Origin: Weissella uvarum
GTDB taxonomy: Bacteria; Bacillota; Bacilli; Lactobacillales; Lactobacillaceae
Length of the DNA: 64,000 nt
Assembly: GCF_016908785.1 (NCBI RefSeq)
Contig: NZ_JAFBEO010000002.1
Span: 1 to 64,000 of the forward strand
Direction: 5' to 3'
Positions 1 through 7,571 of the stretch are shown here, one piece after another (position 1 is the first letter of the stretch; the number at the start of each line of letters is the position of its first letter). The translations under genes were made by a program, and so were the position numbers. The notes under the pieces are model-generated. The model was not told the origin of the DNA, made no database searches, and saw only the letters and a program-made list of their open reading frames with translations.

Positions 1-660
1 CTTGGCAGCATCTTTCTTTTCTTGGAGACTCTTATCACCCTTATTATTCTTGTTCTTTTCGGCTTGCTTCTTGGCTTCATCGATAATCTTATCAATACCA
101 TCAGTCGTAGTAGCGCCCTCGATTTGCTTCTTGGCATCTTCCTTTTCCTTATCGGTCAAGTTACCCATGCCGTCGATTTCTTTCTTGGCACCATCCTTTT
201 TATCTTGCAAGTTCTTTTCGGCTTGCTTCTTGGTCTCGTCGATAATCTTGTCAACGCCATCAGTCGTTGTCGCACCATCGATTTGCTTCTTGGCATCTTC
301 CTTTTCCTTATCAGTCAAGTTACCCATGCCATCGATTTCTTTCTTGGCACCATCCTTTTTGTCTTGTAAATCTTTGTCACCCGTTTTAATGCCATCGATA
401 ATCTTATCAATACCATCAGTCGTAGTAGCGCCATCGATTTGCTTCTTGGCATCTTCCTTTTCCTTATCGGTCAAGTTACCCATGCCGTCGATTTCTTTCT
501 TGGCACCATCCTTTTTATCTTGCAAGTTCTTTTCGGCTTGCTTCTTGGTCTCGTCGATAATCTTGTCAACACCATCAGTTGTTGTCGTACCATCGATTTG
601 TCTCTTGGCATCTTCCTTTTCCTTATCGGTCAAGTTACCCATGCCGTCAATTTCCTTCTT
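1..660 (-). repeat. 159-bp tandem coding repeats
   Basis: The landmark CAAGTTACCCATGCC recurs at 157, 316, 472 and 631, so the spacing is 159, 156 and 159 bp. Each unit encodes about 53 residues of the surface protein. Near identity at DNA level makes unit gain or loss by recombination likely. Confidence 0.9.
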
Positions 661-1941
661 ACCTTGATCTTTCTTATCTTTCAAGTCTTTATCAGCTTTA
701 TTCTTAGCATCTTGTTTCTTGGCTTCGTCAACTACCTTGTCAATACTGTCAGTTGTCGTCGCACCATCAACTTGGTTTTTAAAGTCTTCTTTTTCTTTAG
801 TTGTTAGATTACCAAGCGCATCGATATCCTTCTTAGCTTGATTTTTCTTTTCCTTTAAATCAGTCTCATTCTTAAGATTTTGAGCATCTGTCACAATCTT
901 ATCAATCTGAGGGATGGTTGTGGAACCATCAACTTGATTTTTAAAATCTTGTTTTTGTTTCACTGTTAAGTTATTCAGAGTATCAATTGTCTTTTTTGCA
1001 GCATCCTTAGCATTTTGAATATCTTCAATCTCTTGTGCCTTAACCCATCGATCAGCCAAGTTAAGTGATTCTAAATCTAAAGAACCTGCGGCAAGCTTAT
1101 CACCCACATCTTTGTTTTTTTCCGTCAATTTTTTACTATTTCTGACATATTCTTGAAGTTCAATAATTTTATCCTTAAATTGTTGTTCACTAAATGCAGT
1201 TGACTCATCAACAATACTAGTAACATCTTCTTCGCTTTTAGCTTCATCAATCTTTTTTTTGTATTCTTCCTTTTGTTCAGCAGTTAAGTTTTTATTCGTA
1301 TCAACTGAAGATTTTGCACTTTCCTTAAACATCTTCATCTGAGTAGAATCATCTTCTGCGCGTGTTGCCGCCTTTAAGCCAACCTTGTTGGAAGCATTAA
1401 CCTTATTTGTACGCCCACTAGCTGACTGACTGGTTGTAATAAGCGTTGTTTGGCTCCCAACCTCACTCACGGCTTGGCTCTTAGATTCACTCGATGTTGC
1501 TTTTTTTTCTTCACTGATTGTTTGGCTCCCAACCTCGCTCACGGCTTGGCTCTTAGATTCACTCGATGTTGCTTTTTTTTCTTCACTGATTGTTTTACTC
1601 TGTTCTGCTTCAGTGCTTATCTTACTTGTGACTTGACTTGTTGATTGACTCTTGTCTGTGCTAACTGCTAAGCTACTATCTTCACTCTTCACTTGGTTTG
1701 TTACTTGTCTTCTAGTGCTTGTTTGACTTTGCACTTCACTTGTCACTGTCTTTTCAACTGGTTTGGCATTAATTAAACCATTTTTGGTCGTAATAGAACT
1801 GGCATCTTTTGACTCTTGTACTGATACATCGGCAAGTACATTTGAGTTAAGGCCAATTGTCAAACCAATCATCACTGATCCAACACCTACACTCAATTTA
1901 CGAATTGCATATTTCGGCTTTTCCATCTTATCAAAATACAT
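1..1941 (-). CDS. YSIRK-signal surface protein with 53-residue GA/FIVAR-like repeats, C-terminus outside window
   Basis: The frame is open without a stop for 647 codons from the ATG at 1941 to the left edge, so the gene is partial. Residues 11-37 hold a YSIRK-like signal (YAIRK at 11-15, then SVGVGSVMIG). A Ser/Thr/Lys-rich stretch follows, with a 24-residue duplication. From about residue 320 come helical modules of the type LTDKEKEDAKKQIDG, four nearly identical and two or three diverged. They resemble the albumin-binding GA or FIVAR modules of Gram-positive wall proteins. Export and wall attachment by an LPxTG motif beyond the edge are expected from the family but not visible. A second ATG at 1926 is an alternative start. 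A role in adhesion or host-protein binding is inference. Confidence 0.85.
   Translation of the reverse strand, partial: MYFDKMEKPKYAIRKLSVGVGSVMIGLTIGLNSNVLADVSVQESKDASSITTKNGLINAKPVEKTVTSEVQSQTSTRRQVTNQVKSEDSSLAVSTDKSQSTSQVTSKISTEAEQSKTISEEKKATSSESKSQAVSEVGSQTISEEKKATSSESKSQAVSEVGSQTTLITTSQSASGRTNKVNASNKVGLKAATRAEDDSTQMKMFKESAKSSVDTNKNLTAEQKEEYKKKIDEAKSEEDVTSIVDESTAFSEQQFKDKIIELQEYVRNSKKLTEKNKDVGDKLAAGSLDLESLNLADRWVKAQEIEDIQNAKDAAKKTIDTLNNLTVKQKQDFKNQVDGSTTIPQIDKIVTDAQNLKNETDLKEKKNQAKKDIDALGNLTTKEKEDFKNQVDGATTTDSIDKVVDEAKKQDAKNKADKDLKDKKDQGKKEIDGMGNLTDKEKEDAKRQIDGTTTTDGVDKIIDETKKQAEKNLQDKKDGAKKEIDGMGNLTDKEKEDAKKQIDGATTTDGIDKIIDGIKTGDKDLQDKKDGAKKEIDGMGNLTDKEKEDAKKQIDGATTTDGVDKIIDETKKQAEKNLQDKKDGAKKEIDGMGNLTDKEKEDAKKQIEGATTTDGIDKIIDEAKKQAEKNKNNKGDKSLQEKKDAAK
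1451..1594 (-). repeat. 72-bp direct duplication in the surface-protein linker
   Basis: Two copies of a 72-bp unit begin at 1451 and 1523 (TGGCTCCCAACCTC landmark) and encode a 24-residue Ser/Lys/Glu-rich segment twice. The reading frame is kept. Confidence 0.85.
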
Positions 1942-2389
1942 AGTTTACTACCCCATCTTTCTAGGCTGGTTATTTTACGTCACAAATATTTCATTTGTAA
2001 CGACATCGTAACATCAGAATCAACACTTGAACACCCTAAAAATGATGATTATTTAATAGATTAATCAATATCCATATATACCATTCGACATCATTAGACG
2101 AATCATCTCAAATTCAAAAATTACGTTTTCCCAATCTAAATATGGGTAAAACCATTCAAAATATCTGCAATAACAATTTATAAATAGCACTAACCATTAA
2201 AAATGTTTTTTCTATCATTCACTGTTATAAACAATGATTTTAATACAAAATCACATTTCATGCGTTATGTCAAGGAACTAAATATAAAAACAAAAAATGA
2301 ATATTTTTAACGAAACGTCCGAAAAACATAACGTGTTATTTTTTTTAATTTGAATAAGTATGTCGTTACTTAGTTCAAAATATCCAAAG
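1942..2389. other. AT-rich intergenic region
   Basis: About 450 bp without a supportable gene on either strand. It must hold the promoter of the leftward surface-protein gene; a weak GATGGGG ribosome binding site lies 8 bases before the ATG at 1941. I see no clear hairpin terminator or RNA gene. Confidence 0.5.
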
Positions 2390-2616
2390 TACCCCTATTC
2401 TGATCAACTGTACAAGAAAAGTTAAACACTTGTGCAATAATTTAATCAGTAGAGGAACTTATTTCATGAAAAATTCTTCCGGAAAACGTTATTCAAATGA
2501 TTTTAAAGAGCGCATTGTCAAATTATACTTAAATGGTCATCAATCTATGATCGCTTTATCATATGAATATGGTGTAAAGACAAGTAACATTTCAAATTGG
2601 GCCAAATTGATCATAT
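2390..2616 (+). mobile_element. Truncated left end of an older IS3-family copy
   Basis: The end sequence at 2390-2440 and the orfA start at 2466 are close relatives of those of the IS at 2617-3813. The orfA here reads 48 residues parallel to the younger copy (GKRYSNDFKERIVKLYLNGH) and then stops where the younger element begins. A short stretch after the younger element, about 3818-3840, still resembles the end of orfA (ATTAGCGGTACG against ATTAGCGGCGGT), so the older copy was probably split by the insertion and later lost most of its length. Confidence 0.7.
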
Positions 2617-2693
2617 TGCTCCTATACTGATAAATGGTACAAGAAAAGTTAGACCCCTTGTGAGATAATTTAATTAGTATAGGAGCTTATTTT

Positions 2694-2972
2694 ATGAAAA
2701 AATCTTCAGGTAAACATTATTCAAATGATTTTAAAGAACGCATTGTCAGATTATATTTAGACGGTCATCAATCGATGACCGCTTTATCGCGGGAATATGG
2801 TGTCACAACAAGTACCATTTCAAAATGGGGTCAAGCGGCTAAACCCATTCAACTAACAAATGGTATAGAAATTAACCAAACGGAAATTAATGCCTTAATT
2901 AAAGAGAACGAACAATTGAAAGAAGAAAATGAAATTTTAAAATTAGCGGCGGTATTACTCGGCAAGCGCTAA
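2694..2972 (+). CDS. IS3-family transposase OrfA
   Basis: This 92-residue protein has the helix-turn-helix of OrfA (SNDFKERIVRLYLDGHQS, then ALSREYGVTTSTISKWG) followed by a leucine-zipper-like coiled coil (IKENEQLKEENEILKLAAVL), as expected for the DNA-binding and multimerising half of IS3 transposases. A strong TAGGAGC ribosome binding site lies ahead. The orfB frame is -1 relative to it and is already open across the orfA stop, so programmed frameshifting would be needed for OrfAB. Confidence 0.9.
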   Translation: MKKSSGKHYSNDFKERIVRLYLDGHQSMTALSREYGVTTSTISKWGQAAKPIQLTNGIEINQTEINALIKENEQLKEENEILKLAAVLLGKR

Positions 2973-3004
2973 ATGGCACGACAGGGTTAAGGCTTATACA
3001 ACAG

Positions 3005-3781
3005 TTGCGTCAACGAGGATACCGCTTAATATTGATTCTTCAGAAACTTTGTATTCCACGACAAACGTATTATAACTGGGTTCACCATGAACCCTCACAA
3101 CGTGCACAAGATGATCAATGGATTAGTAACCTCCTGTTGCGCATTTGGCGCGAGAATTATAAAGTCTATGGCCGTCCGCGCTTACAATTGACCTTACGGT
3201 CATTTGGTATTAAGATTGGGACAGCACGATTAGTTAGGTTGATGCGTCAATTTGGTGTTCGGTCACTCATGTGCCGTCGGTTTAAGAAGCCTGGGACGCA
3301 TGTTGATTATGCGCAACGACCTAACTTAATTAAAGATTGTCAAAAGACCGCTTCAATTTGGCGAACAGATATTACTTATTATAGAAGAACATCCAGGCCA
3401 CTGGGTTTATTTAAGCAGTGTCTATAATAATGATGATCACAAAATCATTGCTTATAAAGTCGCTTCTCAAATGACGAGCGACCTCGTTACGGACACATTA
3501 AAATTGGCATTGGCTCATCATAAAAATCCAGATTTTGTTCACTCTGATATGGGGAGTCAGTACACTAGTCATCAATTTGAACGATTACTTAATAAATTTA
3601 AAATACGTCATTCGTATTCGCTGAAAGGACATCCATATGATAACGGTCCAATCGAAGCTTTTCATTCGATTCTCAAACGTGAGTTTGTTTAACCAAGTTT
3701 AAAAACGATGATGATCTGATTCTAAAAATTGAAAATTATATGTATTGGTACAATCACAGTAGAATTCGGATGGCTGTCTAA
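3005..3781 (+). pseudogene. IS3-family transposase OrfB (DDE), two frameshifts
   Basis: Three consecutive frames together give a complete OrfB: the N-terminal part RQTYYNWVHHEPSQRAQDDQ and the first catalytic Asp in WRTDITYY, then after a shift near 3385 the part EEHPGHWVYLSSVYN through HSDMGSQYTSHQFERLL and YDNGPIEAFHSILKREF, then after a second shift near 3690 the end ENYMYWYNHSRIRMAV. The DDE residues are all present but in different frames, so the element cannot make its own transposase unless one of the shifts is an assembly error. The open frame extends upstream to about 2972, as expected for -1 translational coupling. Confidence 0.85.
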
Positions 3782-3900
3782 CTATTTATGTACCATTTAT
3801 TGACATAGGAGCATATTGACATTAGCGGTACGTATATTAAACTCATACAATAACTTTGACTCTAACATAATTATGCCAAGACTTAATTTAAAAAATAAAA

Positions 3901-3932
3901 AGGGCCATGCATTAAATTTAATGCATGGCCCT
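3901..3932. terminator. Bidirectional intrinsic terminator
   Basis: A perfect 14-bp stem (AGGGCCATGCATTA with a 4-base loop) is flanked by A-rich sequence on the left and TTTTT on the right. It ends the leftward acyltransferase gene. Confidence 0.85.
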
Positions 3933-3952
3933 TTTTATAAATTTAGAAACCG

Positions 3953-4762
3953 TTATTCTTCAATATAAAACCGATTCTTTGCCTGTGTTAATTGTGATAG
4001 ATAATCGAATTTTGCTTGTGCCGTCTTCAAATCCATTAGTTTTTGTTCAAGCGTATCAAATGAAAGTTGTTCTTCTGCGTCAGCTTCATAAATATAGCAG
4101 GGATCGTCATAATGTGCATATTTTGCAGTATCTTTCTCATCAAAAGCATGCACATTTGGACGAAGCCAAAAAATATCACGTTTCAACTGCTTAGCTGGAC
4201 TACCACCAAAAATTGTATTAGAAGGCACTGATTTCGTTAACACGGATTCAGCGGCAATAATACTACCTGATCCAATGTTAACTCCCTTCAAAATACGAGT
4301 ATTTTGGCCAATCCAAACATGGTCGCCAATATAAATACTTTTACTAGGATTGACCCGATCCATACTTTCAGTTGAATAAATCAAATGTGGATCAGCTACT
4401 CGAACATCAATATCATACGACATCATATTATCGTCGCCAATTAAAATATTCTTATATTCTGAGAGTCGAAAAGCCGCTCGAACCAAATTAATCGAATTAT
4501 TTTTCCCCATGTAAAAAACAGAATTATGATAAATATCCACTAAAAATGGGCACCCGTGATTTGTCTTTCGAATATAAACAAGCGAGTTATTTCCTCGCAT
4601 ATTAATTTCAACATTTTTCAAAGTTGTGCCAGGATCAATATAAACAATATTGTCTTCCCCTTTAAACCAAATGGTTGAGTCTTCCAAAACCACTTTGTCA
4701 GCAAGTAAAGTATTATTTCCAACTTCAGGTTGCTCTGTTAAATCACTAATGAGGTAATCCAT
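3953..4762 (-). CDS. Left-handed beta-helix (hexapeptide) acyltransferase
   Basis: Residues 60-200 show imperfect hexapeptide turns ending in the typical block [39 protein letters not shown] and [14 protein letters not shown], the acetyl-CoA-binding coil of CatB/NodL/WbbJ-like O-acetyltransferases. The C-terminal 60 residues are helical and acidic. The start at 4762 is chosen because TAGGAGC lies 7 bases ahead; an in-frame ATG at 4783 has no such site. The likely substrate is a sugar in a surface polysaccharide, but no polysaccharide genes are adjacent, so this stays inference. It is a single gene between a terminator and a palindromic promoter region. Confidence 0.75.
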   Translation of the reverse strand: MDYLISDLTEQPEVGNNTLLADKVVLEDSTIWFKGEDNIVYIDPGTTLKNVEINMRGNNSLVYIRKTNHGCPFLVDIYHNSVFYMGKNNSINLVRAAFRLSEYKNILIGDDNMMSYDIDVRVADPHLIYSTESMDRVNPSKSIYIGDHVWIGQNTRILKGVNIGSGSIIAAESVLTKSVPSNTIFGGSPAKQLKRDIFWLRPNVHAFDEKDTAKYAHYDDPCYIYEADAEEQLSFDTLEQKLMDLKTAQAKFDYLSQLTQAKNRFYIEE

Positions 4763-4853
4763 GTTTTTGCTCCTAATTATCATTTCATATACTTAAATCT
4801 TAGTGCCCTGGCAAAACTTAGCTCACTAGCAACTACGATTTTAATCGTCTATA

Positions 4854-4881
4854 CTTGTATAATATAAATATATTATACAAG
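4854..4881. promoter_or_regulatory. 12-4-12 perfect palindrome, possible operator/promoter
   Basis: CTTGTATAATAT, spacer AAAT, then its exact reverse complement ATATTATACAAG. Each arm contains a TATAAT-like hexamer. It lies about 90 bp ahead of the acyltransferase start. It could be an operator of a GntR- or MarR-type repressor or a self-complementary promoter core. Confidence 0.5.
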
Positions 4882-5028
4882 CTGCATTGACTAACTGATC
4901 TGGATTTTTAACATATTATCCTATTATAACTCATAAAATGACTAAGCATCACTTTCTTTTATAATCAATTTATGACATAAAGAACACTAATTCACATTAA
5001 TCAGCACTTTTATATAAATATAAATTTA

Positions 5029-5907
5029 TTACGCCTTACCATTTGAACCAAAGACAGTGATGCGATCTTCACACATCGCCTGAATAGCTTCCGTACCAGT
5101 TTCTAAGAATCTACGTGGGTCATAGTTCTTTCCTTCCAAATCCTTATCTGCCTGCACAAAATTACGAATGGCTTTGTGGAAAGCTAACTGTCCTTCCGTA
5201 TTCACATTAACTTTAGAAATTCCTAGCTTAATAGCTGCTTGAACTTGATCATCCGGAATTCCTGAACCACCGTGTAAGACCAACGGCAAATCATAGCCTA
5301 ATTTATCATATAGCATATCCGAAATAGATTTCAAATGTGCTAAATTCAAGCCCTTCCAATTATCTGGATAAGGTCCATGGATATTTCCGATCCCAACTGC
5401 CAATGAGTCTACACCAGCTTGAGCCACCTTTAGTGTATCTTCCAATGATGCTAACTCTCCATCAGCAATCACACCATCTTCTTCTCCGCCAATCGTGCCC
5501 ACTTCACCCTCTAATTGCTTGTTATGTATATGGACTTTCTTAGCAACTTCCGACGTTTTCGCAACATTTTCTTCCAACGGCAATGATGAACCATCAAACA
5601 TAATTGACGTGAAATCTGCATCTAAGGCTTCATCGACTTCTGCGTAAGTTCCATGATCCAAATGAATTGACACTGGTACCGTTGCGCCTAAAGCTTCATA
5701 CATATCTGCAATTAAATCATGTGCAACCTTGAAGTTACCCATGTATTTAGCGGCGCCACCCGTCACCTGCATAATAACTGGTGATTGCATTTTTTCACAG
5801 GCTAAAATAATAGCCTTAGCCCATTCTAGATTATTGACATTAAAAGCTGGAACAGCATAATGCTCAGCGCGTGCTTTTTGCAACATTTCGACACCATTTG
5901 TAATCAT
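5029..5907 (-). CDS. fba: Class II fructose-bisphosphate aldolase
   Basis: This 292-residue protein splits fructose 1,6-bisphosphate into DHAP and glyceraldehyde 3-phosphate in the cytosol, with a zinc ion. Family motifs are in order: SIHLDHGTYAEVDEAL (zinc His and the following Asp/His region), EGEVGTIGGEEDG, VGIGNIHGPYP (zinc His), LVLHGGSGIPDDQV (zinc His and phosphate loop) and SKVNVNTEGQLAF. The C-terminus DRITVFGSNGKA matches streptococcal and lactobacillal Fba. The start is preceded by AAAGGAGTAAAATTA. Tagatose-bisphosphate aldolases share the fold, so substrate breadth cannot be settled from sequence. It is monocistronic in this window. Confidence 0.9.
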   Translation of the reverse strand: MITNGVEMLQKARAEHYAVPAFNVNNLEWAKAIILACEKMQSPVIMQVTGGAAKYMGNFKVAHDLIADMYEALGATVPVSIHLDHGTYAEVDEALDADFTSIMFDGSSLPLEENVAKTSEVAKKVHIHNKQLEGEVGTIGGEEDGVIADGELASLEDTLKVAQAGVDSLAVGIGNIHGPYPDNWKGLNLAHLKSISDMLYDKLGYDLPLVLHGGSGIPDDQVQAAIKLGISKVNVNTEGQLAFHKAIRNFVQADKDLEGKNYDPRRFLETGTEAIQAMCEDRITVFGSNGKA

Positions 5908-6029
5908 TAATTTTACTCCTTTATTTCTGTGACACTAACTTTGACCAATCGATTGACCCATTAGTTACAGAATAACATTTTTCACAAATTAACTAAACCA
6001 ATCATATGATTAAAAATCGCCTCTTTAAA

Positions 6030-6759
6030 TTAGAAATCCGTCTCGTTTGGTACTCGGACAACCTGATCATGCACTAGTTGTTCTACAATCTCAACCCTAT
6101 TACAAGCAACTCCCTTCAACAAGTTATGTGAAACAACCCATGCCTAGAATGAGCCTGAATTTTCTAAATCTGAACGGCCACGCCCAACAAATGTGTTTTC
6201 TGGTACATCTTGCGTAACCACCGTGCCAGCTACCACCACAGCATCTTTCCCCACTTGGACACCTTTAATCACAACTGCACCAGCCCCAATTAAGACATCA
6301 TTGCCAAATTCGCACCGGGTTTGCTGAAGTTTGTTCAACAACACCAGCTAGCACTGCATTCGCTCCAATATGCGCATGATTACCAACAATTGCACGTCCG
6401 CCCAAGACTGCTCCCATCATAATGACCGCATTTTTTACAATGACGACTTGATCTCGATTGATGGATCCAGGTTCAATCCGCGCTGGTACATCAGCATAAT
6501 TTAACATGGGGACTCCTGAATTACGTGCCTGTAATTCAACCTGCATATGGTAAATTTGCACATGATTTTGCTCTAAAATAGGCCGGATATCCTTTAAGTC
6601 ACCATAAATGACCGCTGTCTCTGTATTTGCAAAAGCCTCAGCCGCTTCAAGGAAATCCAATTCATTCAATCGATTACCTGCTAAGTCAATTCGAACTGGT
6701 GTTAACTCTGGAACTTTTACAATTGTTTCAATAATGTCTTCTGCTGATAATTCCGCCAT
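6030..6759 (-). pseudogene. Chimeric remnant of dapH (tetrahydrodipicolinate N-acetyltransferase) joined to the end of asd
   Basis: The 5' part from the ATG at 6759 (ribosome site AGAAGGAG) matches DapH: MAELSAEDIIETIVKVPELT, then PARIEPGSINRDQVVI and VLGGRAIVGNHAHIGANAVL. An internal segment (the usual NIGAxIGEGTMID turn) is missing between VIMMGA and VLGGRA. A single extra T near 6316 shifts the frame; after it [20 protein letters not shown] to [10 protein letters not shown] follows. Then the sequence changes without a gap into the C-terminus of aspartate-semialdehyde dehydrogenase: [14 protein letters not shown], a TAG stop at 6144, AWVVSHNLLKGV and on to the stop at 6030. The lysine/DAP genes thus seem to have fused through deletion and then decayed. 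Confidence 0.75.
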
Positions 6760-6824
6760 ATGATTTCTCCTTCTTATTTAACTAGTTTAGAAAAACATCC
6801 TTATTCTGCTTCATAATACCGATT

Positions 6825-7402
6825 TTGGTGCTGGACAAGGTCAACCCTAACTACACTGTTTCATTAGATGATGCATTTAGATTCAGTTCAGCCATCTACG
6901 TTGAAATTCAAAAACAGTACTTTTCAAACGAAATTCCTTTTAGTCAAGCAACTGATATGTTTTCTTCTGTATATCCATCTGTTTCAAAGAAAATTTTCGA
7001 ATTGCTGGATCATTTAAAGTCTAAGATTACGTTAAATCAGATTCAATTAGAGCATCTATATTTTGTCATTGTGATTGAAGTCATGACTTCAATCCGTTAA
7101 TTGAATTGGATTATGTTGAGATTTGCGTATCATTTTGTAGAGGACAAAATACAACAAAATGGGTTACGCAAAATTTAGAAGATTACAGTTATTTGAATTT
7201 GCACATTGTAAATGAAATTAGCTCAACAACAGATTTATATGTGGGTGATGTTCCGTTAGAATCTAATCCTTATCATCTCTATCAAGTGATTTGGAATAAG
7301 CCGACTTACCCACCAGACTGGTATGATATCGAAGAATTAATCTGCGTCATAAAAAATATAATGGACAAGAACAACCAAATTTCAATTAAAGAGACAACTT
7401 AG
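6825..7402 (+). pseudogene. Fragment of an Mga-like/PRD-type transcriptional regulator
   Basis: Two adjacent frames together give about 190 residues with no N-terminal DNA-binding domain. The first frame ends at 7100; the protein continues in the next frame as NPLIELDYVEICVSFCRG. The later part, with LHIVNEISSTTDLYVGDVPL, resembles the EIIB-like C-terminal domain of Mga-family regulators. Family assignment is by overall pattern only. A terminator follows immediately, which marks this as the true 3' end of a gene whose front part has been deleted. Confidence 0.5.
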
Positions 7403-7421
7403 TCATTCAACACTAGGTTGT
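7394..7421 (+). terminator. Intrinsic terminator after the Mga-like remnant
   Basis: ACAAC...GTTGT stem extended by TTAG/CTAG, followed by eight T residues. Confidence 0.75.
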
Positions 7422-7484
7422 TTTTTTTATTGTCACTTAGTGGACTTGCATTCATCTCTGTCTCCTTTATTTTTTCGAAAAAAG

Positions 7485-7525
7485 CCCCTCCATAACTAGT
7501 TTTTTTTGAACTAATTATTGAGGGG
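7485..7525 (-). terminator. Terminator of the LPETG surface pseudogene
   Basis: CCCCTC...GAGGGG stem with further pairing of ATAACTAGTT to AACTAATTAT. The A-rich left flank gives a U-run on the leftward transcript. Confidence 0.8.
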
Positions 7526-7571
7526 ATCTTTAATCATTTTATTTAATTTCGCAATTCATACATGTTTTTAA

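Larger units (their letters stand above)
2617..3813 (+). mobile_element. IS3-family insertion sequence, 1197 bp
   Basis: The left end TGCTCCTAT...ATAAATGGTACA and the reverse complement of the right end (TGCTCCTATGTCAATAAATG) form imperfect terminal inverted repeats of about 36 bp. A 3-bp direct repeat TAT flanks the element (2614-2616 and 3814-3816). It carries orfA and a frameshifted orfB in the usual overlapping -1 arrangement. The element inserted into the older IS remnant at 2390-2616. Confidence 0.88.

Noticed and set aside
1-660. CRISPR-like regular repeats
   Set aside because: Spacing is a multiple of three, units are contiguous without spacers and encode protein.
22-807. Rightward ORFs of 115-221 residues with hydrophobic repeats
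   Set aside because: They are antisense shadows of the leftward surface-protein gene. Their repeats simply mirror the 159-bp coding repeats, and no ribosome site precedes them.
2325-2350. ATAACGTGTTAT followed by T8 as terminator
   Set aside because: The stem is only five A/T-rich pairs with a 2-base loop.
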